Origin: Psychrobacillus sp. FSL H8-0483
Lineage (GTDB): Bacteria > Bacillota > Bacilli > Bacillales_A > Planococcaceae
DNA length: 64,000 nucleotides
NCBI RefSeq assembly: GCF_038637725.1
Contig: NZ_CP152052.1
Coordinates: 3,975,001 to 4,039,000, forward strand
Reading direction: 5' to 3'
Shown here one piece after another: positions 37,919-46,199 of this stretch (within the stretch, counting starts at the first letter, position 1; each line of letters begins with the position of its first letter). A program made the position numbers and the translations under genes. Under the pieces are notes generated by a model. It searched no databases, had not been told where the DNA came from, and saw only the letters and a list, made by a program, of their open reading frames with translations.

Positions 37919-37947
37919 ACTTTATCAAAATATACCGAAAATTACAA
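37919..37947 (-). promoter_or_regulatory. dpp operon promoter with a CodY-like box
   Basis: TTGTAA (37947-37942), 17 bases, TAAAGT (37924-37919). AATTTTCGGTATATT (37943-37929) overlaps it and matches the CodY box AATTTTCWGAAAATT at 12 of 15 positions. The dpp operon of B. subtilis is a CodY target, which fits; binding is inferred. Confidence 0.5.
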
Positions 37948-38008
37948 TATATTCGAAGAGTTGAAGTGGGTATATTTATTAAAATAAAAAATAAAAGATC
38001 CATAATGG

Positions 38009-38200
38009 TGTTATAGATGAAAAATCCGCTCGCTTTTCGCGGACGAACTGCCAAGATGTTGGTCACAGCGCCCTTTCTACGTCGAAAGGCGTAGCCGATA
38101 GACGCAAATCCGCTATGGGGTCTTGGCAGCCCATTTTTCCGCAAGAGTCTCGCAGATTTTTGTCACAAAATATATGCTTCTCAAAAAAAGCAGCGTAACT
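38009..38200. repeat. Dispersed palindromic repeat, family B copy 1 (longest)
   Basis: Begins GTTATAGATGAAAAATCCGC and ends GATTTTTGTCACAAAATATATGC. The halves are inverted: AAAAATCCGC against GCAGATTTTT, and CTGCCAAGA (38048-38056) against TCTTGGCAG (38121-38129). Partial copies occur at 40304, 49912 and 59170 (reverse). It fills most of the dppA-cotD gap together with the cotD terminator. Confidence 0.75.
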
Positions 38201-38212
38201 TTACCCAGCCAA

Positions 38213-38249
38213 ATAAAAAAGCAAATGCTCTTATAAAAAGGGCATTTGC
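38213..38249 (-). terminator. Terminator after the cotD-like gene
   Basis: GCAAATGC/GCATTTGC (8 bp, loop CCTTTTTATAAGA) followed by TTTTTTATTT on the minus strand, 30 bases after the stop codon. Confidence 0.8.
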
Positions 38250-38278
38250 AATCTACGACACGCTTTTGCACATTGTAT

Positions 38279-38629
38279 TTAGTATCGAGGTTGACCCGGA
38301 AACATTTGTTGTTGTGGAAACGGCTGTTGGAATCCACCTTGTTGCCACGGATTGTTCATAGGATAAGCTTGTTGAGATCCTGGTACACGGACGGTTTCGT
38401 TGGTTTGTGTATAGAAATGCTGAGGGACATTGACAACATGTTCTCTATTCACATTCACAAACGGATGGATAACAGGTTGCATTCTCGGTAAAAAAGTATC
38501 CCGAACTCGATATTGTGGTGGACATACTATTGGTTGAGCAGCTGGTTGTAGCCAAGGTACTTGCTGGCAATGACATGATTGACCCATTACCTTTTGATGC
38601 CCGCATGAATGACATGGACGTTGGTTCAT
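38279..38629 (-). CDS. CotD-family spore coat protein
   Basis: Small Pro/Gln/His-rich protein of 116 residues. N-terminal cysteine motif CHSCGHQ...SCHCQQ, then PIVCPPQYRVRDTFLPRMQP, PVIHPFVNVNREHVVNVPQH and a Gln/Pro/Phe-rich tail. The middle part resembles the CotD inner-coat family. The start is ATG 38629, well placed after AAGGAGGTGAT. Expected to be made late in the mother cell, but I see no convincing SigK promoter. Monocistronic with a terminator. Assignment by composition and pattern. Confidence 0.7.
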   Translation of the reverse strand: MNQRPCHSCGHQKVMGQSCHCQQVPWLQPAAQPIVCPPQYRVRDTFLPRMQPVIHPFVNVNREHVVNVPQHFYTQTNETVRVPGSQQAYPMNNPWQQGGFQQPFPQQQMFPGQPRY

Positions 38630-38741
38630 GATAAAATCACCTCCTTCTTTCACTTATACTAGTAAATGCAAAAATCTGCCTTACAAGCTAGACAAACACC
38701 TCAGTTCATTGCAAATAAATATCTCTTGTTTCCTTAGACTC

Positions 38742-38779
38742 GAAAAAAATGCCAAAGAGGAATTGACATTCTCTTGGCA
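38742..38779 (-). terminator. Terminator after the phosphatase gene
   Basis: AATGCCAAGAGAATG/...CTCTTTGGCATT stem followed by TTTTTTCG on the minus strand. Confidence 0.75.
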
Positions 38780-38789
38780 TTTTCATTGA

Positions 38790-39215
38790 TTAATTACTGT
38801 AAATTCTTTTTAAAGCTGCTTTTTGATCTGCTTTGACGTTAATTTTCGGACGAATCGATTTTGCTTTTATTTCTGCTTCTTCAATGGATTTCGCCAAGCC
38901 TAATTCCATTAAAGTTGCTACTGCTATAGTGCCAGCTCTACCTCCCCCAGATGTACAGTGAAAGTATACGTTTTTTCCTTCCTTATACGCCTTCACTACT
39001 TCATCAACTGCAGCTTTTATCGATTTGTCTTGATGAGGCGCTTCGTCTGCTATTGGTTGGTGTATACATACTTCTTCTGCTGGATGCTCTTTTTTCGCCA
39101 TTCTTAAATCAAAGATGACATCAATTTTTTCATTTTCTAAAAGAGGCTCTACTCCGTCTACTCCCCCAACAAAAATCCTGTCGGCTATAAGTGCTTCATA
39201 ATTCTTTTCAGACAT
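38790..39215 (-). CDS. Dual-specificity-type protein phosphatase
   Basis: The P-loop HCTSGGGRAG carries catalytic C87 and R93 of the cysteine-phosphatase CX5R motif, and the ~140-residue size fits a single DSP domain. A likely general acid lies in the loop IADEAPHQD. It is not the low-molecular-weight type, where CX5R is N-terminal. AAGGTGG precedes the ATG. Substrate unknown; divergent from corA with 91 bases between the starts. Confidence 0.85.
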   Translation of the reverse strand: MSEKNYEALIADRIFVGGVDGVEPLLENEKIDVIFDLRMAKKEHPAEEVCIHQPIADEAPHQDKSIKAAVDEVVKAYKEGKNVYFHCTSGGGRAGTIAVATLMELGLAKSIEEAEIKAKSIRPKINVKADQKAALKRIYSN

Positions 39216-39306
39216 AGCTAGACCACCTTATTTTTTTACCGTTATTATAACATAGAATTTATGGGATAATAGAAGTAGAAGATTTGGTAAGAGGGAGGTT
39301 TTAGAA

Positions 39307-40269
39307 TTGATTCGAACACTTGGGATTACAGCTAACTTCGACATAATAAATGATTTTCCTTTAGAAAGGATTAAGGAAAAGACGTTTGAATGGTATTGGG
39401 TAGATATTAGTGAACCAACGAAGGAAGAGGAATTGTTACTTAGTTCGTTTTTTCATTTTCATCCATTGGCTATTGAAGACTCCTTACTAAGACTTCAACG
39501 TCCTAAAGTGGATTTTTATGATGGGTATTCCTTTTTCGTTTTACATACTTTTAATGAAGAAACGTTAGAAGCAGAAGAACTAGATATTTTTGTGGGCCAA
39601 GATTATGTTGTAACGTTCCATTTTCCACATATGCATGAATTAGAGGAGGCACGGGAACGAATAATTAAAAGTCCAAAAGGATGGGACCGTGGTGCCATTC
39701 ATGCAACTTATCATATTGTAGACAAAGTCGTAGATGCATACTTCCCTATCATTTATAAAATTGAAGATTATTTAAATGAAGTTGAAGATCAGCTAACATT
39801 TGATATGCGCCACTTATCCATGAATCAAGTGTTCGATCTTCGAAGTGATTTACTTCGATTACGCCGTACTATCATTCCCATGCGAGATCTGCTTTATCGA
39901 ATAATGAACTCGGAACGGTTAAATTTACATCAATCGGAACGAACTTATTTTGCGGACATATACGATCACTTACTAAAGCTTACGGAAATGGTTGAATCTA
40001 ACCGAGAGTTAACTGCTGATATACGAGACAGTCATGTGTCTATAAATGCTAGTCGCATGAACCGAATAATGATGATTCTAACGATAGTTTCAACTGTATT
40101 TATTCCTTTGACATTTATCGTTGGTGTGTATGGGATGAATTTTGAGCATATGCCGGAATTGAAATGGGATTACGGTTATTTTGCAGTGTTGGCACTAATG
40201 ATTCTCATTGCTTTATCCATGCTTGCTTGGTTTAAATACAAAGGCTGGTTTAATTTGTTTAAAAACTAA
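39307..40269 (+). CDS. corA: CorA-family magnesium/divalent cation transporter
   Basis: Large acidic cytoplasmic domain (1-250) followed by two membrane segments; the selectivity motif YGMNF follows the first, near residue 275. The C-terminus is basic (KYKGWFNLFKN) as in CorA channels. TTG start after GGGAGG, with an extended -10 (TGGGATAAT near 39261-39269) upstream. 320 residues. No riboswitch is seen upstream, so control is unclear. Confidence 0.92.
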   Translation: MIRTLGITANFDIINDFPLERIKEKTFEWYWVDISEPTKEEELLLSSFFHFHPLAIEDSLLRLQRPKVDFYDGYSFFVLHTFNEETLEAEELDIFVGQDYVVTFHFPHMHELEEARERIIKSPKGWDRGAIHATYHIVDKVVDAYFPIIYKIEDYLNEVEDQLTFDMRHLSMNQVFDLRSDLLRLRRTIIPMRDLLYRIMNSERLNLHQSERTYFADIYDHLLKLTEMVESNRELTADIRDSHVSINASRMNRIMMILTIVSTVFIPLTFIVGVYGMNFEHMPELKWDYGYFAVLALMILIALSMLAWFKYKGWFNLFKN

Positions 40270-40303
40270 TTTTTAGAACTGGTTAGCCGTTGAATGTCTA
40301 TTA

Positions 40304-40375
40304 TGCAGGAGCCTCGCGGATTTTCATCACAAAATATATGCCTTTAAAAAACAACAGCCTTATTTAACAAACCCA
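40304..40375. repeat. Dispersed repeat, family B right end (copy 2)
   Basis: GCAGGAGCCTCGCGGATTTT followed by CATCACAAAATATATGC and TTTAAAAAACAACAGCC. Same right end as the copies at 38140-38200 and 49953-50005. It lies between corA and the RtcB gene, just upstream of the latter's ribosome binding site. Confidence 0.65.
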
Positions 40376-40395
40376 TTATATAAAGAGGTGAAATT

Positions 40396-41490
40396 TTGAT
40401 AGAAATAAAAGGAACATATAATAACGCCATTGTTTTTACAGATACGATTGAAGATACAGCACAGCTACAGGTAGAGCAGCTTTGTAATCTACCCTTTTTA
40501 CAAGATACGAAAATAAGAATGATGCCCGACCTTCATGCAGGAAAAGGCTGCACTGTCGGAACAACCATGACAATTACAGATAAGGTTGTCCCTAACTTTG
40601 TTGGTGTTGATTTAGGTTGTGGAATGATTTGTGCAAAACTGGATGTCCAAAAGGAACATATTGACTTTGAAAAATTAGACAAAACCATTAAGAAAAATGT
40701 GCCGAGTAGTACTCGCATTCGTCAAAAGGAACATCGCAACACTATAGAAATACCTTTCGCTGAAGTCGCTGCTCCCATTAATGAAAAAAGAGCTCGGTTA
40801 AGTTTAGGTACACTTGGCGGCGGAAATCATTTTATTGAACTAAATGAAGCAAAGGATGGAAGAATTTATTTAGTTATTCATTCTGGAAGCAGAAATCTAG
40901 GAAAACAAATTGCTGAGCATTATCAACAAGTTGCACATCAAACGCTTGGAAACGCTGTTTCAAAAGATCTTGCGTATGTAGAGGGAGAAAAGATGAAGGA
41001 TTACTTATTCGATCTCTCTATTGCGCAGAAGTATGCAGCATACAATCGAAAAACAATGGTTGAAGTAATTTGCAGAGGCATGAATTGGGATATAGAATCT
41101 GAGTTCGACACCATTCATAATTACATTGATTTAGATCATATGATATTACGTAAAGGTGCTATTTCAGCTCAAGAAGGGGAAATCGTCATTATTCCAATGA
41201 ATATGCGGGATGGTTCGCTCATATGTCGTGGAAAAGGAAATCCTGACTGGAATTATTCTGGCCCCCATGGTGCAGGGCGATTGATGAGTCGTTCACAAGC
41301 CAGAAAGATTGTCGCATTGGAAGATTTTCAAGCTACTATGAAGGATGTTTGGAGTACCTCTGTTGTAGCAAGCACGGTGGATGAATCTCCATTTGCATAT
41401 AAAGATATGAAAGATATACTATCTCATATTGATGATACAGTTGATGTGCTGGAAGTCATTAAACCGATTTATAATTATAAAGCACATTAA
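40396..41490 (+). CDS. RtcB-family RNA ligase
   Basis: RtcB joins 2',3'-cyclic phosphate or 3'-phosphate ends to 5'-OH ends using GTP. Metal and guanylylation residues are present: D72 and C75 in GVDLGCGM, GTLGGGNHF (N144, H145), H162 in HSGSRNLG, AISAQEGE and the guanylylated H291 in GPHGAGR. At 364 residues it is shorter than E. coli RtcB (408). No archease or RtcA gene is nearby. TTG start after AGAGGTGAA. Role in this organism unknown; release-factor repair (prfH) is not adjacent. Confidence 0.9.
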   Translation: MIEIKGTYNNAIVFTDTIEDTAQLQVEQLCNLPFLQDTKIRMMPDLHAGKGCTVGTTMTITDKVVPNFVGVDLGCGMICAKLDVQKEHIDFEKLDKTIKKNVPSSTRIRQKEHRNTIEIPFAEVAAPINEKRARLSLGTLGGGNHFIELNEAKDGRIYLVIHSGSRNLGKQIAEHYQQVAHQTLGNAVSKDLAYVEGEKMKDYLFDLSIAQKYAAYNRKTMVEVICRGMNWDIESEFDTIHNYIDLDHMILRKGAISAQEGEIVIIPMNMRDGSLICRGKGNPDWNYSGPHGAGRLMSRSQARKIVALEDFQATMKDVWSTSVVASTVDESPFAYKDMKDILSHIDDTVDVLEVIKPIYNYKAH

Positions 41491-41748
41491 AAAACAGGAA
41501 TTTCATAGGTTCAGAGGGAGAAAACGTAAAGTAACAGGTTAATTAGCGGGCAATTCGTATAGGAATCCGCCTTATTATTTTTGTTGGTATGATAGATATA
41601 ATTGGGAAAAAATTGTAAAATGGCAAGGTAGAAGGTGAGCAATTTCTTTTGATTTTCCTAAACTTAATGATTATCCTCCTTATGGTTAATAATGCTTGGA
41701 TGCAGTGAAATTGTTGGTTAGAGGAAAGTAATTGGAGGTATATTAATA

Positions 41749-41949
41749 ATGACCATCGTTGTCTTTCTTATAATTGCTTGGATTCTAAGCTGGTTTAAAT
41801 TTGAACAAATATTTATCCAAGCATTTCAAGAGCTTTTCAACAAAGAAGTTACAAAAGCAAGTTATTATTTCATCTTTTTTTGTATAGGTGTAATAGGTGA
41901 CATCACTTTACTTTTTAAGGGTACTTTTTATGATAAATTACCTTCCTAA
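41749..41949 (+). CDS. Small membrane protein, unknown
   Basis: 66 residues with two membrane segments (about 3-17 and 40-58) joined by a loop with KFEQIFIQAFQELFNKEV. GGAGG lies ten bases before the ATG. I do not recognise a family. The 258 bases before it (41491-41748) hold no supported gene, only an AT-rich stretch. Confidence 0.55.
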   Translation: MTIVVFLIIAWILSWFKFEQIFIQAFQELFNKEVTKASYYFIFFCIGVIGDITLLFKGTFYDKLPS

Positions 41950-42164
41950 AAGATAATCGAGATTAAGTAGTAATGCAAAAGAATTTCAGACTGAAAGAAA
42001 ACGCTTGTTAGACATGGAACAATCCTTTGGAGAAGCTGAGCTACAGTATTAGTAATGAGCAGTCGACCAAGTGGGAGTAAAGAAGAATGCAAGCATTTGT
42101 AAAAAAAGTATTGGATCGCATCTGTTATTCCAGTAAAGGGAGCATTAATTTAACAACATAAAAT
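41950..42164. other. Gene-free stretch, possible coding remnant
   Basis: A 30-codon frame without a start (reading NAKEFQTERKRLLDMEQSFG on the plus strand, about 41973-42052) ends at a stop and has coding-like composition. It may be the tail of a lost gene. Nothing else is supported here. Confidence 0.25.
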
Positions 42165-42197
42165 AACGCAGGAGTTCAAAACCCCTGCGTTTTATTG
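42165..42197 (+). terminator. Rho-independent terminator
   Basis: AACGCAGG/CCTGCGTT with loop AGTTCAAAACC, followed by TTATT on the plus strand. It would end any transcript from the small membrane protein gene at 41749. Confidence 0.7.
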
Positions 42198-42313
42198 TGC
42201 GATTTAGTAACTAAAACGGGTGCTGTTTTATTGGTTCATTGCCTTGTTAAATCACTTTTTCTACTCCACAACCGAACTATTTATGAATTTCACCAGCTTT
42301 TTCCCTTTTTTAT

Positions 42314-43120
42314 TTATTGATTGCCCGTCCAACTGTAAAATAAAGCTGCAAAAGTTAGTTTTTCTGTATGTGACAAATCGGGTGAAAGCGATACGTGGAC
42401 GTTATACGCCTGTATTTCAAATGCGGGATGAGTGGCGTACGGAAATATACCAAAACGATATGTTGCTAACCGTTTCCCACTAGAATCATTGACATCAATA
42501 TCTCCATACATACTTTTCGCCTCCATTTCATGCGTTTTTTCATTGTTTGCATCAAAAATAATAGCTCTATTTTTAACAGATACAGTAGGCATGACGACAG
42601 TAGATATATGAGTTTTTGTATGATCATACACTTTTAGCTGAATAAACTTTAATTTATTTTTAAATGTAAATTGACTTACAAGCTTACCATCTATTGTTTT
42701 TAATTCATATGTAATAGGAAAAAACATACCTCCTTGAAAAATAGCAAACGCAGATAAATTTCGAATAAGTTGATGATCTTCTGAAGGTGTAATTTTATAG
42801 AGTCGTTCTCCCATGCCAGAGACTAAGTAACTTTGAGGAATGAATGATATATCTCTTTGAAAGTTAAGTTCTTTAACTGGAAAATCAGCGGAGAAATACT
42901 GACTATCGACTATTTGCTCGTCCGGTAATTTGTCCGCCGCACTTTGAAAGAAAAAAGAAGAACTATACATAATAAATAAAGTTATCCCCAATACAAGATG
43001 CGTTTCATAGTCCTTCCACATGCCATCCCTAAAAACAAATAATATCGCTATGTATACTACCAGCCCAATTAAGGATCCAACCTTTGCGTATTTTGCATTT
43101 CGTTCGTATAGATGTTTCAT
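42314..43120 (-). CDS. Uncharacterised membrane protein
   Basis: 268 residues. Two membrane segments at the N-terminus (about 13-32 and 43-58) and a long soluble part (65-268) rich in beta-strand-like sequence (KLVSQFTFKNKLKFIQLKVY). Family not recognised. The soluble part may resemble tubby/LURP-like scramblase folds (very tentative). ATG 43120 is placed after GAGGTGAT; a GTG nine bases upstream is part of that site. Confidence 0.65.
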   Translation of the reverse strand: MKHLYERNAKYAKVGSLIGLVVYIAILFVFRDGMWKDYETHLVLGITLFIMYSSSFFFQSAADKLPDEQIVDSQYFSADFPVKELNFQRDISFIPQSYLVSGMGERLYKITPSEDHQLIRNLSAFAIFQGGMFFPITYELKTIDGKLVSQFTFKNKLKFIQLKVYDHTKTHISTVVMPTVSVKNRAIIFDANNEKTHEMEAKSMYGDIDVNDSSGKRLATYRFGIFPYATHPAFEIQAYNVHVSLSPDLSHTEKLTFAALFYSWTGNQ

Positions 43121-43177
43121 GTTTATCACCTCTTCAAATGCTTACGGGCAAGCGATCAAAAAGTTTCATAGAAAACC

Positions 43178-43222
43178 TTAAAACCCTTCCAAAGTTACAT
43201 ACATAACTTTGGAAGGGCTTTT
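43178..43222. terminator. Bidirectional terminator
   Basis: CCCTTCCAAAGTTA/TAACTTTGGAAGGG, a perfect 14-bp stem with a 6-base loop, with TTTTAAGG on the minus strand and CTTTTATTATTTT on the plus strand. It ends the gene at 43224-43598. Confidence 0.85.
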
Positions 43223-43223
43223 A

Positions 43224-43598
43224 TTATTTTACTACAGCATGATTAAAAATCTTTTTCAAGAAATACCAAAGCACATATAAGCCCATGAGCATAAACAGGA
43301 TAATTAATCCTGTCTCGAACGCTTGCGGCAAGCCAAATGTATCTAAAAAAATTTGAAACATCACTAGCATATAAATAATTCCTGTGATACCCGCTAATAA
43401 CACAATTCCTATAATTGCTAGCAAAGAATTAGATAACTTTTTAATATGGTGTCGGTTTTTTATTAGTTCCAAAATAATAACAAGTATAATTGCGATGAAA
43501 GTAATGGTTACTTCCTGTAAATAGATAGAGTTGATTAGATAAATAGCAAGTAACATAATCATCAGATACTTATACAGTTCATCCAGTTGTTTTAGCAC
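43224..43598 (-). CDS. Small integral membrane protein, unknown
   Basis: 124 residues with four hydrophobic segments (about 11-25, 29-45, 60-82, 95-113) and a basic C-terminus. GTG start, weak ribosome binding site (GGGAAGTGA). Family not recognised. It follows the thioesterase gene by 19 bases and is probably co-transcribed with it. Confidence 0.65.
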   Translation of the reverse strand: MLKQLDELYKYLMIMLLAIYLINSIYLQEVTITFIAIILVIILELIKNRHHIKKLSNSLLAIIGIVLLAGITGIIYMLVMFQIFLDTFGLPQAFETGLIILFMLMGLYVLWYFLKKIFNHAVVK

Positions 43599-43617
43599 TT
43601 AGTCACTTCCCACTTGG

Positions 43618-44091
43618 TTAGTATTTCATATCTAAGCGTTGTCTTCGGTGTGTGCGTCTAGCAGGACCTGATTCAAATAGACGTTTTTCTTCTTCTGTTT
43701 CGGGGTGAATACCGCGTACAGGAATCGGTCTACCACTTTCATCTACTGCAACCATCGTTACAAAAGATTCGGTTGTTAACTTCTCTTCGCCAGTTAAGGG
43801 ATTCATCGATGTTACTCGAACATATACTTCCATGGAAGAACGACCTGTTGAAGAAACAATCGCATCTAGTTCAATAACATCTCCCACTTTTGCAGGTGAT
43901 AAAAAATCAACGGAATCAATAGAAGCAGTAACTACTCCTGTCTTTGCATGTTTCATCGATGTAATTGCTGCAATTTCATCTATATATGCCAGTACTTTTC
44001 CTCCGAAGATTGTTTCATGATGGTTCGTGTCTGGTGGAAGAATTAAATGGGTTTGGATAGTTCTTGATTGGCTCATCGGATTTGTATTCAT
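43618..44091 (-). CDS. Acyl-CoA thioesterase, hotdog fold (YkhA-like)
   Basis: 157 residues of the 4HBT/YciA-type: NHHETIFGGKVLAYIDEIAAI holds the conserved Asn and the Asp of the active site, followed by DSVDFLSPAKVGDVI and YVRVTSMNPLTGE. Hydrolyses medium- or long-chain acyl-CoA. AGAGGAG precedes the ATG. The basic C-terminal tail RRTHRRQRLDMKY is an extra feature. Confidence 0.88.
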   Translation of the reverse strand: MNTNPMSQSRTIQTHLILPPDTNHHETIFGGKVLAYIDEIAAITSMKHAKTGVVTASIDSVDFLSPAKVGDVIELDAIVSSTGRSSMEVYVRVTSMNPLTGEEKLTTESFVTMVAVDESGRPIPVRGIHPETEEEKRLFESGPARRTHRRQRLDMKY

Positions 44092-44424
44092 TATGCATAA
44101 CTCCTCTAGTTGTATTTCTTATTTAATTTAATCTCTACTATAAATATTATTGTCTAAATCTCTACATGTAATCCAGACTCTAAATTATTTACAAGCGCTA
44201 TTGCTTCCTCTTATTATTATAAGGCATTATAGTAAATATCGGTGCAAAAACTTCATTACACACTATCGTCATGTCCTATTTCACATTTGTTAATACAGTT
44301 GATGTGAGTGTCCGTATCACAAACTACCGACTGACCACAATTTTAATCCCTTGCGATGTCGCTCTTCAAACTCGATATCATTAGTCTTTCCTTCATTACT
44401 TTGAGTATACCATGATGGTTAGTT
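44092..44424. other. 333-base stretch without a supported gene
   Basis: AT-rich sequence between two minus-strand genes. Short broken frames on the minus strand (for example reading NDIEFEERHRKGLKLWSVGS) may be a gene remnant, but no start, ribosome binding site or terminator supports them. Confidence 0.3.
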
Positions 44425-45381
44425 CTAGTCCGAAGACGTAGCTGCCACACTTGTTGCTGCAATAGCAGAAATCATCATTGCTTGCTGCGCTTGAAGAAGC
44501 ATTTCAAGGGAAGTTGCCATTGAGATTGCTGCTGTTGTATAGGTATCTTTTGACGATCTCATTTCCCATCCTAGCGCTATTGGGAATGCGCTTTCCTTGT
44601 ACCACGCAAATAATTTCATGCTTGCTAATGATTCATAGGTTGAAACGATTGCATTTAGTTGTTCTTCAGTCATTTTCAACACTGCCATAAATCCGATCAT
44701 TGGATACTGGGATCCATTAGTTTTTATTTTGACGCTTTTTAAGCCGTCTCGAATAATGACAGCTCTTGCCACCAAATCTTCATCGTAATCAGGACTTGAA
44801 TATGTTAAGACTTGTGACATCCACTGTAATTCGTTTCCTGAATAAAACTTATGATTTCGCAGATCTTGATAATAGCGATTCATCGATTCTGCACGAACTA
44901 CCGTATCTCCATCTAGTTTTCCTAAAAACATCGCATATGGATAATCATCGCTGGAAGTTAAAAATCGATGATGTTTTTTCATGTCCGTCATCAGTTGCTG
45001 CGCACGTGTCATCTCTTCTGCCCAAGCTTCTTTCTCATCGGACATCAGTAAAGCAGCGAGATACGTATAGCTATTTACTTTAAAGGAAGACTTTTTTAAC
45101 GCCTCTACTTTTTCCAATAAAAGATCAACTGCTTGCTCGGGATCTAGACCCCCTGCATCTAGTGTAGCAACAAAAAGTGGATGTAAATGAGAACGCAACG
45201 GTGAAAATATTCCTGCTTTCTTTTTAATACAGGCTTCCATGTCCTTGAATCTTTTTTCATCAAACTTTTTCTCTAAAATTACGTAATATCCTGCGAGCGA
45301 TAATGTCACTCGTTTGTCCACACCCCAACCTACTGCTTTTTTTAGTAAGCTGAATGTCTCTTCTATCTTTTGATTGATCAT
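44425..45381 (-). CDS. DUF4003-like protein
   Basis: 318 residues, largely helical, with no signal peptide; the tail (LLQAQQAMMISAIAATSVAATSSD) is small-residue and hydrophobic. Length and motifs (KRVTLSLAGYYVILEKKF, SPLRSHLHPLFVATLD) fit the DUF4003 family of Firmicutes as I recall it. Function unknown. AAAAGGAGTGA precedes the ATG. Monocistronic and divergent from rluF. Confidence 0.65.
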   Translation of the reverse strand: MINQKIEETFSLLKKAVGWGVDKRVTLSLAGYYVILEKKFDEKRFKDMEACIKKKAGIFSPLRSHLHPLFVATLDAGGLDPEQAVDLLLEKVEALKKSSFKVNSYTYLAALLMSDEKEAWAEEMTRAQQLMTDMKKHHRFLTSSDDYPYAMFLGKLDGDTVVRAESMNRYYQDLRNHKFYSGNELQWMSQVLTYSSPDYDEDLVARAVIIRDGLKSVKIKTNGSQYPMIGFMAVLKMTEEQLNAIVSTYESLASMKLFAWYKESAFPIALGWEMRSSKDTYTTAAISMATSLEMLLQAQQAMMISAIAATSVAATSSD

Positions 45382-45437
45382 ATGTGCTCACTCCTTTTCT
45401 TTTTTACGCTCTTTCCTCTAAAATAGTTTCAATTTTT

Positions 45438-45445
45438 GTTATAAT
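45438..45445 (+). promoter_or_regulatory. Extended -10 promoter for rluF
   Basis: TG-T-TATAAT with no good -35; TATAAT lies at 45440-45445, about 30 bases before the start codon. Confidence 0.5.
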
Positions 45446-45474
45446 TATTACAACAAGAAAAGTAGGTGTCGATT

Positions 45475-46182
45475 ATGCGTATTAATAAATTTTTAAGTGA
45501 AGCAGGAATTATTTCAAGACGTGGAGCGGACAAATGGATCCTAGAAGGAAAAGTAACGATAAATGGCGAAGTAGCAGAGTTAGGAAGTAAAGTTCAGGCT
45601 GGCGACGATGTACGGGTTGACGGAAAACCAATTGTCGTGGAACAGCCTTTAGTTTACCTTGTATTAAATAAACCCGTAGGTATTACGAGCACAACTGAAC
45701 GTCATATTAAAGGTAATATTATTGACTACATTAATCATCCGCTTCGTATTTTCCATATTGGCCGTCTTGATAAAGACTCAGATGGGCTCATTTTACTAAC
45801 AAATGACGGTGATATCGTAAATGAGATACTACGAGCAGAAAATAGTCATGAAAAAGAATATGTCGTGACAGTCAATGAAAAAATTACAGTTACATTCTTA
45901 GAAAAAATGGCTGCTGGTGTAAACATATTAGGGACGAAAACACTACCTTGTAAAGTGAAAAAAGTAGGTCCAAATACGTTTAACATTACGTTAACACAAG
46001 GTTTAAACCGCCAAATCAGAAGAATGTGCTCTGCACTCGGCTTTACCGTGAAAAGGCTACAACGCATACGAATCATGAACATTACAATTGAAGGTCTTGC
46101 CATTGGGGAATGGAGAGAACTAACAGCAACTGAAAAAGAAGAATTGTTTACGACACTTAACTATTCACCAAAAAGGAAATAG
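45475..46182 (+). CDS. rluF: Pseudouridine synthase, RluF/RsuA family
   Basis: N-terminal S4 domain (MRINKFLSEAGIISRRGADK) and catalytic domain with HIGRLDKDSDGLILLTNDGD, where the Asp of GRLDKDSDG is the nucleophile. The C-terminal NRQIRRMCSALGF is the family motif III. RluF modifies 23S rRNA (2604 in E. coli) and may also modify tRNA-Tyr. ATG 45475 follows AGGTG; a GTG nine bases earlier is less likely. 235 residues. Confidence 0.93.
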   Translation: MRINKFLSEAGIISRRGADKWILEGKVTINGEVAELGSKVQAGDDVRVDGKPIVVEQPLVYLVLNKPVGITSTTERHIKGNIIDYINHPLRIFHIGRLDKDSDGLILLTNDGDIVNEILRAENSHEKEYVVTVNEKITVTFLEKMAAGVNILGTKTLPCKVKKVGPNTFNITLTQGLNRQIRRMCSALGFTVKRLQRIRIMNITIEGLAIGEWRELTATEKEELFTTLNYSPKRK

Positions 46183-46199
46183 CAAAGAGGGGGGATTGG

